A DNA stretch of 64,000 nucleotides from Sporodiniella umbellata (lineage: Eukaryota > Mucoromycota > Mucoromycetes > Mucorales > Rhizopodaceae). Positions 23,055 through 33,774 of this stretch are shown here, piece after piece. Below the pieces are notes generated by a model. It was not told where the DNA came from and made no database searches. It saw only the letters and a list, made by a program, of their open reading frames with translations. The translations under genes and the position numbers were made by a program. The number at the start of each line of letters is the position of its first letter. Position 1 is the stretch's first letter. The stretch spans positions 372,001 through 436,000 of the forward strand of contig JAIXMR010000003.1 of assembly GCA_025677835.1 (NCBI GenBank), written 5' to 3'.

Positions 23055-24036
23055 AAGTTCTTGAAGAAAGTCTTTGACGACCGAAATAAAGTAATCTTGA
23101 GATACCTTTTTAGAGATGATATGATCCCCTTCAGGCACAATCACTGCTTTTTTGATGGCAGGCACCAGGGATTTGTAACGAGCCATGGCCTCTTTCTGAG
23201 GCACACTGGAAGCATAGAACTCATCTTTTTCGGAATAAACCCAACACATGGGTCGGCTTACGTTCTGATAGCGTGAGAGGATCTCTTGATCTGATAAGTC
23301 GGTAGAAAACAAATCATCATCTCCACTTTAAAAAAAAGAGATAAAGTTTAGTCTCCTTTCACAAAAAGTGCCCTGTGAGTCCCTTACCCTTTAGCGGTCA
23401 ATGAGTAATAACGGTCAGCAGTCGTAGGGGTTTCGGCAATCGAACGAGGCATCAAATCCTGGCCTTTGCCTTCCTTGCGCATCTTGGTAGCCAGGTCTAG
23501 AGAGGATTGATAATCATCGGCGTTTTTAGAAAGAAATTCACGATCAGATACAGGTGCTTGTAAGATGTAACCTAAAACTTTCTTGTTGCTATGTCTATTA
23601 TGCCATTGAGAGTCTTGACAGCCTGATGAAGAGAGTAAGTAAATACCAAGAAAAAAAAAAAATGGAGTTTACCTGTGGAATGGCCCAAGAAGACAATGTG
23701 CTTCTTACCACGTTGGTTCGTCAAATGGTCAACCAAGGCATCCAATTGCTTGGAGTCAGTAGCCAGATCCGTAATGCCATAGCCACCAAAGCTGGAGGTA
23801 AGTTGGGCTTGGGTCAAGGACCAGCCAATAGAGGACAATGACTTTCCTAAGGGTGTCAAGTAAGGCACAGCGTTCCAGCCATCACCCAGTCCGCCAATGA
23901 ACACTACGGTCTTGTCAGTGGGCACTCCGGATTCAAAAGCGACCAGATTGGATTCTTTTTCGTACGTAAAGAGTTCACCAGTAAATCTCATGTTTACGAA
24001 GAGTACAGACAGAAGGGAGAGACCAGGGATTCTCAT
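23046..24036 (-). CDS. DUF1749 alpha/beta hydrolase (UPF0613 family)
   Basis: Three exons (24036-23673, 23622-23388, 23325-23046), 292 residues from the first ATG; a second ATG at 23991 gives 277. The core reads VVFIGGLGDGWNAVPYL, SFGGYGITDL, then VFLGHSTGCQD with the nucleophile elbow GHSTG. The proposed acid is in YSEKDEFY and the histidine in EGDHIIS, a complete hydrolase triad. VLGYILQAPVSDRE is the DUF1749 hallmark. The first ATG adds a hydrophobic segment (LSLLSVLFV) that could act as a signal or anchor; DUF1749 proteins generally begin near the second. Substrate unknown. Intron 2 ends in AAAG. Coding ends overlap ARP8 tail to tail. Confidence 0.88.
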
Positions 24037-24108
24037 ACTAAAACAAAAATAATAAAGAGTGTGTGTTGAAAAGAAGAGAATAGAAACAGAAAAAAAAAAA
24101 AAAAACAA

Positions 24109-25222
24109 GAAATTTATGTAACAAGCATCTGGCTTTTAAAAATATAACACAGTAAAAAACAAAAAAGCACAGAAAGTGAGGAGTTGCGCGCACGCGGGGA
24201 GGAGAATGAAAAATGGAAAAAATAAAAAATAAAAAATAAAATAAAAAAAAAAAAGCACATATACACACCAATTGTAAAAGAGGGTATAAGCTATGTACAT
24301 CGGCTATGAACGTTGGTAGGCAGATTGTAAGCAATTGAGAATTTCTTTGATTGGTTATTTAGCGATTTTAGGTGTGCGAGTGGTTTATTCTTCACTTGTT
24401 TTGTCATCAATCCACGAATGCCTAAGAGCAGATAAGAAAAACGTACATAGCGTTTTTTTTTTTTTTTTTTTTTTTGAAACACAATATTTACTTTGAAATG
24501 CCACAAGCGATAAAGAGGAGCTGGTAAAATGTTAGCGTTAGTGCAACTGCTTATTTTTTTCTTTCTCCTTGTACCTCAGATATGTAAAAGCTGCTGTGCC
24601 AAAGACTGCGCCTACGTATAGACCCACTCTGTTCAATTTGGTATTCATAGTTTAGTGGAAAAAATAAAAAAAAAAATCTAGTTGAAAAAAAGGAAAAAGG
24701 GAAAAGTTTTATTCAGCTTTCTTTTTTATATATTTTTAAAACTCCTTTAGGCAAAGCCGTGGATTTCATTCCCAATGAGACCCACTCCAGCTATTTTTGT
24801 TTGTTCCCAAAGAGTGAGGGGGCGGTGAAGGGGAAAGAGAAAGAAAAAGGACAAGAAAGAAAATACAAAGAGTGACAGGAATATATTTTTTTTTTTTTTT
24901 AAGAAAAAAGAGAGGCTTATGTGTGTATGTACGAACTCCTTAGAAGAGTTCAATCAAAGTGTGTGTTATTGTTTTGGGGAGAGAGATCTACAGTCTAGCA
25001 AACAGTGACTGACAAATTTGGGAAATATATTTAGAAGCAATTTATAAAATAAGCATATTTGCATGAAATTATTCTTTCACGAGCCTTTGACAGAATAAGG
25101 CAATTTGTCATAGGAAATATGAGAAAAAAAATGAAAAAATGAAAAAAAATGAAAAAAAATGAAAAAAGGCTTTCCCTTTTCTTTTTTCCTTATTTTTTTT
25201 TTTTTTTTTTTTTATAGTGTCA
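24109..25222. other. AT-rich spacer with homopolymer runs
   Basis: Apart from the small ORF listed at 24538-24648, this stretch holds A/T runs (for example 24455-24475, 24888-24900, 25192-25213) and a four-fold repeat of ATGAAAAAAA around 25130-25165. No other gene was recognised. Confidence 0.45.
24538..24648 (-). CDS. Tiny single-pass membrane protein (36 residues)
   Basis: An ATG-started 36-codon frame: NTKLNRVGLYVGAVFGTAAF, then TYLRYKEKEKNKQLH. It has one hydrophobic helix containing a GxxxG-like spacing (GAVFG), and a highly charged tail. This is the layout of very small mitochondrial inner or outer membrane subunits (TOM, ATP synthase or respiratory supernumerary proteins), but no family was identified. 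The length is too short to be sure; an intron at the GAG-GTACAAG position is possible. Confidence 0.4.
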   Translation of the reverse strand: MNTKLNRVGLYVGAVFGTAAFTYLRYKEKEKNKQLH

Positions 25223-25258
25223 ATGTGGATCTTATCGCAAGTGGTAAATACAGAAAGC

Positions 25259-25292
<34 letters not shown>

Positions 25293-26637
25293 CACAACAA
25301 ACATGGAAAAACTAAGATTTTGGTTAGTTTGGGGAATCGAGATGGACTAGGGCAATATTCTGTCTGATTGTCATACAAGCAGCATTGGCTATTGGATTTG
25401 AAGCTGTCATTTTCACCTTTCACAATAACGAACTTAACACGATCGACCCGCTACATTCCATTCCAGCCCAGTCAGCTGAACTACAAACTGCGTTTGCCAA
25501 CGCACGATCCTTACTTGTCTATTTTGTGTTGTTTATGATTGCCCAGCTTTTCACAGTGGTTCTGGTGATTGATGCTGTAAATAGTAGCTATTGAATAGGA
25601 GTGCGTGTATTTTACTCTTTCTGTCTATAGATTTACCAGAAAAACACCATCCAGCTGATTGCACTGATTGGCTTTGAGCTGGGCATGACCGCCTATTCGT
25701 TTATTCAGTTTCACCAGTCATCGACCCTGTTTAACCAGACAAACCATCTATCGGCCGAATATCAGTACCTTGGAAACGCTTACTATTATTCGAAATGGGC
25801 TCAGATCACACAGGTCTGTGTTATGTGTCTCTGCACCGTTCTGTTTCTCTTTATCGCCTACAAGCTTTACTTGGAGTTTGGATGGCATATCTACAAAAAG
25901 ATCGGTGCAGATCTGGCCATGCGAGGTAACCAAGGCACACATACGCTATTGCCGCATGCTTACACTCTCTCCATAGACCGCTACAAGATGTATCAAATCT
26001 TTATGATGCTCTTAAAATTCGACTTTTTTTTTTTCCTCGGCTTTTCTATCCAATATCTCGCACTGTTGATCGTGGCCTGGTGGCCGGAGAGTGGCCAGGA
26101 TCACTCAGGAACAGTGCGGGAGTTGATTGAACATATCCTGCTGAGCTGCGTGATCTCTATCGCTACCTTGGTCTCGGCTTATTGGGGACTCAGAAGAGAA
26201 AAGAAGCCACAGATGTATGTCTTCTTGATTCTCTGTATGGTCAGCATGGCCTATTATATCTACACGCTCGTTCAAATCGCTCAAAACCCCACTCGTTTCT
26301 TGGGCACCAAAGCCTTCTTGTCCTTTTTCCGTAAAATAACACGACTTGTTTTGACAGGCGGCTAATCCCATTCATAGTATGTGTAGATCTTGTCTTGATC
26401 TTGATCTCGGTGCCCATTGGCATTGTCTGCTTACGAAACTTTAACCTGGGCTTAATGAACCACAGTAAAAACATCCTTTTCTATTCCCCTTTCTTTGCTT
26501 TGCCTCCTTTAACAAAATACTTGAAACTAACCTCTTTTTTTTTTTTTTATCAAGTCTCACACGCCACAAGCTCAATGTCTACTCACGCTTTAACCTCATT
26601 AGAAAAATCCACAACGAAACGATGGTCCATAGAATGA
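25223..26637 (+). CDS. Multi-pass membrane protein, UPF0658 Golgi family-like
   Basis: Proposed exons 25223-25243, 25328-25576, 25631-26319, 26358-26464 and 26555-26637 give ~382 residues. The sequence begins with [20 protein letters not shown] (membrane helix 1) and has about seven hydrophobic helices, including [40 protein letters not shown] and [20 protein letters not shown]. The [12 protein letters not shown] block and the C-terminal KRWSIE resemble fungal UPF0658 Golgi membrane proteins of unknown function. The first exon is short and inferred. The intron at ~26320-26357 is uncertain: the natural GTAAAA donor (26331) breaks phase, while GTCCTT (26320) keeps it. The last intron ends in AAG. 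Confidence 0.65.
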
Positions 26638-26869
26638 ATGCTTTTTTTTTTTTATCTTTTCTTTTTTTTTTTTTTTTTTTTTGATTAATACCCTTTTGTT
26701 ATAAATATAATAAATTAAACAAACAATAAATAAAAAAAGAGTGTCTTGAGTCTTTATTAGGTTGACAAAGATTTGTTATTATAATAATTAAGAAAAAGGA
26801 GGGGTGGGGGAGGATAAAAAAAATAAAGGAGAAGAGCTTTATCCAGAAAAAAATAAAGGAGGAAGGCTA

Positions 26870-29800
26870 TTAACGCTGAGGTTTTCTTTTAAGATAGACA
26901 AAGATTAAAAAGACACAACAGTTAAAGAGAATGAAGCCAATCATGATAGCCAAGTTTTTCCAGCGACTGTCAAAATCCCATTGGAAACGAGTCGTAAAGA
27001 ATTCGGTACCGGTAGAGAAAGGACAATAAGCACAGAGAGCGGTAGCTTGTGGGTTCAAGAGATAGCCGGGGGCGCCTAGATTAAAGAAGGGAGTGGTGTA
27101 CTGAAGACAGGTCATGTTGGAGGGGGAGCGATAGTAGACGAGATCGGAAGAGGAGCAGTCGACTTTGACATGGCTCAGTTCGTTGACGGCGAGGCCTTCG
27201 ATATAGTAGTGAAAAGGGTCGATTTTGTACATCCAGGTTCTCCAGAAGCCCGGCATCTGATCGGGTGACTGCATCAATCCTGCAAACAAGATGAGGATAG
27301 ACAACAGCAACGGGTTCAACACGCCAGCAGTCAAGGTGGTCTCGAGAAAGGCGCCGATGGCAAAACCAAAGGTGACAGCCCAAAAGACAAGGGCGGTAAA
27401 GAGTAGATAAAAATAACCGATGGCACTAGCAGCGCTGTTCATGCCAGTCGTCCAGTAAAAGCAGAGGGTGAAGCAGATCGAAAAGAAAAAGATGTAAGGG
27501 ATCTCGACCAGGATGACGGCGATGCCCCAGGGTAGCCAGTGATAGTAGCGCGAGGCATATTCTCGGCGAAAGAACTGACGCTCGAGCATAAACTTGGGTT
27601 GGCTTAGGATCACCAGGGTCATGGCCATGATGAAGCTACCAAAGAGAGCAAACACTTTACTCAGCAGGTCCGACACGCTATTGCCAATACGATAGTAAGT
27701 GAAGCCGATAATGAAGGCGGTGAGCACAACGTTGGTGAGTCGACCGAGATTATAGCTGGGAGATCGCCAGTAGGCCAAGGTCATGCGTTTCATGACGAGC
27801 TTGAACTGGTAGAGGTAAGGTGTGGAGTAAATGCGTGCAGGGCGCGTGGGATGCTGATCTGCCTCTTGATGGATCGTTTCGAGTTCACGCTCAAGTCTTT
27901 TGGCCTGATCCGAAGCCTGCCAGATCTGTGCCCAGTCCGCTTTGGGTTTGCCTGCAGTGCCAGCACCGACACAGTCCAGGATGTATTCTGCGGGGTTTGC
28001 GTCAGGCAGACAGCGCGGACCCCCATTGGACTCAAAGTAGCGAATCATCGTCGACGCGTCCTGGCCGATTTCACCATAGTAAGCCGTCCGGCCGCCACGG
28101 ACCAAGAGAAGCAGATGATCAAACTGCTCAAAGAGAATGGCAGATGGCTGGTGAATGGTACACAAGACGGGCCAGCCAGAATCCGCCAGCTTTCGAACGA
28201 AGCGAATGATGTTGTACGAAGACTGAGAGTCTAGGCCTGATGTGGGTTCGTCCAAGAACAGCAACTGGGGCTTCCCTACGAGTTCCACGCCGATCGTCAA
28301 CCGTTTGCGTTCTTCGGTCGAAATGCCAAAACCACTTTCGATTGAACCTACCTGAGCGTCTGCAATGTCTTTCATTTCCAAGAGATCCAAGATATGCTCA
28401 ACGTAAGCGTCCTTATCGGCCTGGCTGACCTCCGGAGGCTGTCGAAGGTAGGCAGAGAACCGGAGCGCTTCACGTACGGTGGCGGTAGGCTGATGTACGT
28501 CGTTTTGCTCACAGTAACCGGTCACCCGCTCGAAATCTTTCATCAGCATTTCGTTGTTGAGGTAAAGCCGGCCGGAGATCTGGCCAAGTGTCTTTCGATG
28601 TGACAGCACATCGAGCAAGGTAGTTTTGCCTGCACCTGAAGAGCCCATCAGCGCGGTCAGATGCCCAGGTCGTACCAGACCCGAGACCTCGCTTAGTAAC
28701 GTACGCTGGCCGTCCTTGACAGGCACGGTATATCCCACGTCCTGCCATGAGAACACGGTGCCTTGGGTTGCAGGCCCCTCCGTTATCTTGGTCGAGACCA
28801 CGTTTGGCCGCGAGCCGATGGGCAGGTACAGGCGGGTGAGCGAGCTGATCTCGCTCATGCTCCGGTATTCCATTAGGATCGAAGCCATCACGGTAAAGAA
28901 AAGAAAGAAGCCCAGGACAGCAATAAAATTGGGGGCCCAGAGATGCTCTGAACGGTAATCAAAGTAGCTCAAGAGGTAATCGTTCCCATTCACGTAATTA
29001 TAGCCTGGTTGAGCCCCAGCCAAAAGACAGGTCTTGAACCGCCAGTCGTTGGAAGTCAGGGGGATGGAGGCAAGATCGCAAAAGAAGCGTAGCCCCGACA
29101 CCTCGTTTACCAACATGCCTTTATAGCCGTACGCTAACGGGTTGACCCAATAGACCCAAGAGAGCCAGGGATGCATCTGATCATAAGGCAAGGTATAGCC
29201 CGTATAGATCATCACCAGGATCAGGAGAATCCCCGAGATTTGAGAGGCCAACTCGAATCGGGAGGTGGCGGCCCCAAAGAAACGAAAGAAACCGTTCATG
29301 GTCATATTGATGGTGAACAAGAAAAGGGAGAGGGTGAAGAAACGGGCTGCGCTCTGTTGGAGGCCCATCATAAAGTAAGCACAGAACTGGAACAACAAGA
29401 CCTGGGCAATTGCATACGGAATATCCATTACCACCTGGGAGAGATAGAACGCTGCAGGCCGATAGAGCGCAAACTGTTTGTGTTTTTCCAGAATCGGTCT
29501 TCCTGCCAAAAAACTGACCAGTTCGGATTGAGAGACAAAGGCGTTAAAGAGCGTGGAGAAAAAGAGCGCGCCACCACGGGAGAAAGCGCCTGTGGAATCG
29601 AGTGGCATACGATAGAAACAAGAGGCGGTGGCCAGGGCTTGTACGAGAATCGTACCATACCTTGAGATGAGGGCTGCAATGTTGGTTCGATTGAGATGGT
29701 ACTGACGGATGGTCAAGATCTTGATCTGAGCAAGATAAGAGGCAACGTAAGGTGTATTTTTGCCCGCGTAGGCTCGATGTTCATCCTTGAGAGCGACTGC

Positions 29801-31126
29801 AAAAGCTATCTTGGGTTGTTTTTCCGCCAGGGCCTGTTCATACTGCTCGAGATCGACCTGGTTTTGTTGATAGAAAGGGGATTCGAGAAAGCGTTGGGCC
29901 AATGCCTCTTTTGTCTTGGGCGCCAGGGTTTCATAGCCCGGTCTGAACTCTCGTTCGAGTGGATTGCAGATCCCTGTCAAGAAATCAGGCACGGATTTTC
30001 GCGGTGGACAATAAAACCCGAGCGATTCAAAGTAAGCCTGGGCTTCAGCGATCGGACCAAAGTAAAGACAGAGACCTTGTTCGAGCAAAAGCACTTTGTC
30101 AAACAGATGGTAGATGTCGCTCGAGGCTTGATAGAGTGTGGCAAAGGTGGTACGGTCAAGTAGGTCGGTCATGATCCTGAGTGATTTGATAAAATCCAGA
30201 GCGGAAGCCGAGTCCAGACCACGGGTGGATGAGTCCCAGCAATGGATGGCACCTCCTGTGGCTATCTGTTCAGCGATCGATAGCCGTTTGCGCTCTCCTC
30301 CAGAAAGACCGCGCACCTCAGCGTTTCCGACCATGGTTTCTGTCTGTTGGGTGAGGCCGAGCATCTGGGTGAGCATCTGCAACATCTTGTCCACGAATAC
30401 CGCTTGGGTTTCTTGCGGTAGACGTTTCCCAGGCACCTTGAGCCGGAGAGCAAACTCCAGTGTCTGCCTGAGCGTGAGACGGGGGAAATGGTGATCTTCC
30501 TCTGTATTAAAACAAGCTTGGCCTTGATACCGTTTCTTAAAGGTCTCGGCATCGATGCCACCATAGCTTACCATCCCGTCCACATCCGTATACGAAGCCC
30601 GCATGTTGGCCATCACCCGCAGAAACGTACTACAGCCCGCGCCAGGTCGGCCCAAGACCAGCATCATCTCTCCTGCTTTGCAGTACCCTGTCAGGTTATC
30701 CAGAATGATCTTTTTCTCTGTGTTTCTCCATTTCCTCCAGAACGAGAGTTCTGAGATCACGGTAGGAATCGTATTGGTGGTGTCTTCCTTTCCCTTGACG
30801 GTCAATCCTCGCCAAGAGAGACCGAGTTTTTTAGGTGAACGGCCTGCATGGAATTGATCTTTTTGAAGTGTGTTTAGAAAATCACCAAGATCGAAACCAT
30901 CCCCCTGTTCGATTTGAGTAGAAGCACGACTGAGTTTCCCGAGCTCTTGATGGGTTTGTTGATAGATCTTTTTGGCCGCTGTAGACATAGATCAGTATAG
31001 GTTGACTTTACACACATAGGGCATACCTTGGATATCTATCACTGATTCTTTTTCGATAATCGATTCGTATTCGGTACTAAACGAAAGAAAAGAATCGAGA
31101 GAAGATCTAGTGTCTTGATCTTTCAT
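26870..31126 (-). CDS. PDR-type full-length ABC exporter (ABCG)
   Basis: Two exons (31126-31027 and 30978-26870) give 1402 residues in the reverse PDR order NBD-TMD-NBD-TMD. NBD1 (~residues 110-370) has Walker A GRPGAGCST with the fungal-typical Cys for Lys, signature VRGLSGGERKRLSIAEQ and Walker B IHCWDSSTRGLDSAS. NBD2 (~790-1020) has canonical Walker A GSSGAGKTTLLD, a divergent signature ISTEERKRLTIGVE and Walker B LLFLDEPTSGLDSQS. Each half carries about six membrane helices and the conserved extracellular Cys-rich loops. Such pumps export drugs, sterols or lipids at the plasma membrane using ATP. The true start is in the small upstream exon (MKDQDTRSSLDSF); the later in-frame ATG at 30988 lies inside the intron. 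GC content is visibly higher than its surroundings. Confidence 0.93.
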
Positions 31127-31635
31127 CTTTTATAAATACGCTAGCAAAAGTTGGGATCGCTCTCTTAAATAACTAAAAAACAAAAACCGAAAAAAAAAAA
31201 AAAAAAAGAGAGAGAATGTGTGTGTGGGGTTCAAGTTTTATAAAGTAAAAAGTTATGTACGTATTCATAAAGAAGCATAATCATTGACATCAAACATGGA
31301 GAAGTATATATATATATATTACATACACAAGGATAATCAAATTATAAACTGCCGTCTCTGTCCCCGCCAATAAAAAAAAAAAACAAGGTGAGTGGGCCGA
31401 TATGACAAAGAAATAACCGAATGACGAGCTACTCTTTATTCTCTTAAAGCAACGGTTGCATTCATTAAAGTCTTTTAAAAAGACAAGACCTTGAAATCAG
31501 TTGGCTTCAGACCTGGTTTGAAGAGAAAGACGCGTCAACAAGAGAGCCAATGCGAAGAGAGCGGAGATAGAACAACAAGGGCAAAAAAAAAAAAAAAGCA
31601 GCAAAAAAAAAAAAAACTGACCCAAAGTATAGATG

Positions 31636-31667
<32 letters not shown>

Positions 31668-31681
31668 CTTTTCATCTGGTG
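31127..31681. other. Divergent promoter region, ABC transporter / SGF73-like
   Basis: About 550 bp between divergent genes. It includes A-runs at 31189-31207 and 31587-31616, an (AT) run at 31304-31318 and a ~29 nt poly-T at 31639-31667. No coding sequence was recognised; short frames here are translations of homopolymers. Confidence 0.5.
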
Positions 31682-32422
31682 ATGTCAACGATTCATAGGT
31701 TTAGCGACAGTGAAGAAAGTGATACGAGTAAGGGTCTGTTAGGATAGAGTAAAGTAGCTAACGCTATGTAGAGACCGTGAACGATTTAAAGAAAGCCAAA
31801 AAAATCAAGCAAAGAAAACGAGGTAAAGAAACAAGGGGAGAAAGCTTTGGGAGTTAACGATGTAGAGGTACCTTTGAATCTGGATCGACAATGTGGGGTG
31901 GTTGTTTCGCCTGGCAGTGAGCCTTGTTCCAGAGCGATTACGTGCAAGATACATTCGGTGGGAGCCAAACGAGCGGTCACGGGAAGATCCCAGTCGTTTA
32001 AGGATTTGGTAGCCATGTATCAAAAGAAAGGGATTGGCCGACCGCACGGTAATGAGCTATGAGAACCGAGATATGTGTGTGTCTGTGTATAGTTTCTAAA
32101 AAAAAAAAGGAGGATAGTGCCTGGCGGTCATTCACAAGAAGCTCATAGTCTGAACAATGGCCCTAGCATAACGAGTAAAGAGGAAGGCAAGGCAACGGAA
32201 GAACAAGAGAACCATGTGGATGAAGCGACAGACGATGTCGATTCCGATGAAGAAACACAGAGCATCTATCAAGCCTTAAAGAACAGTCGTCCCCGGCCTT
32301 TGGGAGAAAGACAAGTGTTTTTTGTACAAAGAAAACGAAAGTATGCAAAGATAAGAGATATCCTACTGGATGCCATGACACCAAAATCATCCACTTCTCA
32401 ATGTCAAATGCCACATATTTAG
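31682..32422 (+). CDS. SCA7-domain protein, SGF73/ataxin-7-like SAGA subunit
   Basis: Four exons (31682-31727, 31772-31822, 31866-32048, 32118-32422) give 194 residues. The SCA7 domain lies at ~35-85: RQCGVV, EPCSRAITCKIHSVGAKRAV and GRSQSFKDLVAMYQKK, including the C...C...C-x-x-H zinc site. The acidic stretch VDEATDDVDSDEETQ and the final FFVQRKRKYAKIRDILLDA follow. In SAGA, Sgf73/ataxin-7 tethers the deubiquitinase module (Ubp8, Sgf11, Sus1) and its SCA7 domain contacts nucleosomes. The protein is much shorter than yeast Sgf73; the N-terminal zinc finger that activates Ubp8 is not seen, so either an upstream exon was missed or this is a reduced paralogue. Confidence 0.82.
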
Positions 32423-32458
<36 letters not shown>

Positions 32459-32539
32459 CCTCACGACCTATCCTTTTCTATACATAGATGAATGATTTTT
32501 TTTTTTTTTTTTTTTTTACCCCCCACACTTTTTATATCG

Positions 32540-32640
32540 ATGCATTTGCTTGTATATATACATATATACATATACATATATACATATACATATACATATA
32601 TACATATACATATACATATATATATATATATATATATAAA
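32540..32640. repeat. TA/CATA microsatellite and flanking poly-A/poly-T
   Basis: Repeats of TATACA/CATATA units pass into a pure (TA) run near 32617-32638. A ~38 nt A-run (32423-32457) and a ~23 nt T-run (32495-32517) precede it. It sits in the convergent 3' region between the SGF73-like and G-patch genes. Confidence 0.8.
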
Positions 32641-32725
32641 AAAGGTGGACAAGCGTTTATTCTCACCTCTCTGGGAGATAAAGTGAGCCAGAGAAGAAAA
32701 GCTTGAGACGGTAACTGATGTAAGG

Positions 32726-33289
32726 TTATTCTTTAAGATAATAAAGCAAAGCAGTCCGTTGAAGGCTTTCTTTTTTCGCTCTTTTCTGTCTCTGTTTGGC
32801 AGTGGGAAATACGGAGGAGGGAGCAGCTGGTGCGGGAGGTGGATGGGTGATTCTTTTTTGAGGTGGTTTTGATTGACCGAGACAGGCACGGTCTTGTTTG
32901 AATGCAGTTGCGATGGGGTGTCTTTTTCCTTGATTCTGTTTGCCTAGACCTTGATGGTACTGCCAACCTTGAGCGCGCACCATGTGGAATCCAACGTTGG
33001 TGGCTGATAAGACGAGTGGATCTACGACGTCTGTTGTACTGGACAATTGATGGGTGATAGACTGAAGATGCTGTGAATAATCCGTTACGGCCAATGCACA
33101 ACGCTCACACCATGCTTGTTTCATCGTGGACGGTTTGGTACTATGGACGATAGACTGATAAAGACTCGCTACACGTTCCCCTTCCCTGTTTGAATCCACA
33201 AAGGGTTTGAACGTTTCCCCTGTTTTCTTTTCGGCTACAAACGAAATCGGTCTGGCATATTTTGAAATCACTTTTTTCCTTTGTTCCAT
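32726..33289 (-). CDS. G-patch domain protein (GPANK1-like)
   Basis: A single exon of 187 residues starting at the ATG at 33289 (upstream open frame is translated poly-T and ignored). A CERC...HLQSITH element (~61-80) suggests a C2H2-like zinc finger, then the G-patch at ~100-138: VGFHMVRAQGWQYHQGLG, KRHPIATAFKQDRACLG. The tail is basic (KQRQKRAKKESLQR). The order zinc-like motif, G-patch, basic tail resembles the C-terminal half of animal GPANK1, without ankyrin repeats. G-patches typically bind RNA or activate DEAH helicases; the partner is unknown. The gene converges with the SGF73-like gene. Confidence 0.78.
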   Translation of the reverse strand: MEQRKKVISKYARPISFVAEKKTGETFKPFVDSNREGERVASLYQSIVHSTKPSTMKQAWCERCALAVTDYSQHLQSITHQLSSTTDVVDPLVLSATNVGFHMVRAQGWQYHQGLGKQNQGKRHPIATAFKQDRACLGQSKPPQKRITHPPPAPAAPSSVFPTAKQRQKRAKKESLQRTALLYYLKE

Positions 33290-33299
33290 AACAAACCCA

Positions 33300-33472
33300 T
33301 TTTTTTTTTTTGGTTTTTTTTTTTTTTTTTTTTTTTGGTTTTTTTTTTTTTTTTTTTTTTTGGTTTTTTTGGGCAAGATCAGAAAACTGCCTATGGACAC
33401 ACCTTACCCATGACATCAAGAAAAACAAGAAAAAACCAAAAAAAAAAAAAAAAAAACCAAAAAAAAAAACAG
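33300..33472. repeat. Poly-T with GG spacers facing poly-A with CC spacers
   Basis: At 33300-33368 three GG dinucleotides interrupt long T-runs. At 33429-33470 A-runs are interrupted by CC. The two arms are complementary and about 60 bp apart, so the DNA or a transcript could fold into a long imperfect hairpin immediately upstream of the G-patch start codon. Confidence 0.7.
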
Positions 33473-33650
33473 ACGGAAGCGGACTTGAAAGCAGACTCGG
33501 TAGACCCTCACCGGTTCAGTAAGATCAAAGAGGGTTGTACAGGCTGTGGAGAGTTCGGAAGCTCTTTTTTTAGATGATAATTTTAATAAACTTTGAAAAC
33601 AAAACAAAACAAAAGAGGGAATGTATGGGCATAGATGTTAAGAGTACAGA

Positions 33651-33678
33651 TAGTGTGTGTGTGTGTGTGTGTGTGTGA
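33651..33678. repeat. (GT)n microsatellite
   Basis: A run of about fourteen GT dinucleotides in the intergenic region between the G-patch and DP genes. Confidence 0.85.
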
Positions 33679-33774
33679 TAGGGTTCATAAGTAAGAATGA
33701 GTGTGATAGATGCATGCGGTTGATGGGAATGAGACAGGCGAAGGAATGAGAAAAAAAAGTTGTAAGGCTATATA

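Noticed and set aside
27820..30754. Many long open frames opposite or shifted to the ABC transporter
   Set aside because: They are shadows of the biased codon use of the real gene; none has a domain.
30986..30988. ATG at 30988 as the start of the ABC transporter
   Set aside because: It lies inside a 48 bp intron; joining 31126-31027 to 30978 gives a phase-consistent N-terminus.
32540..32640. Regular CATATA/TATACA units considered as a CRISPR-like or satellite array
   Set aside because: Simple-sequence microsatellite without unique spacers.
33140..33607. Lysine- or phenylalanine-rich frames on both strands
   Set aside because: Translations of poly-A/poly-T tracts with GG/CC spacers.
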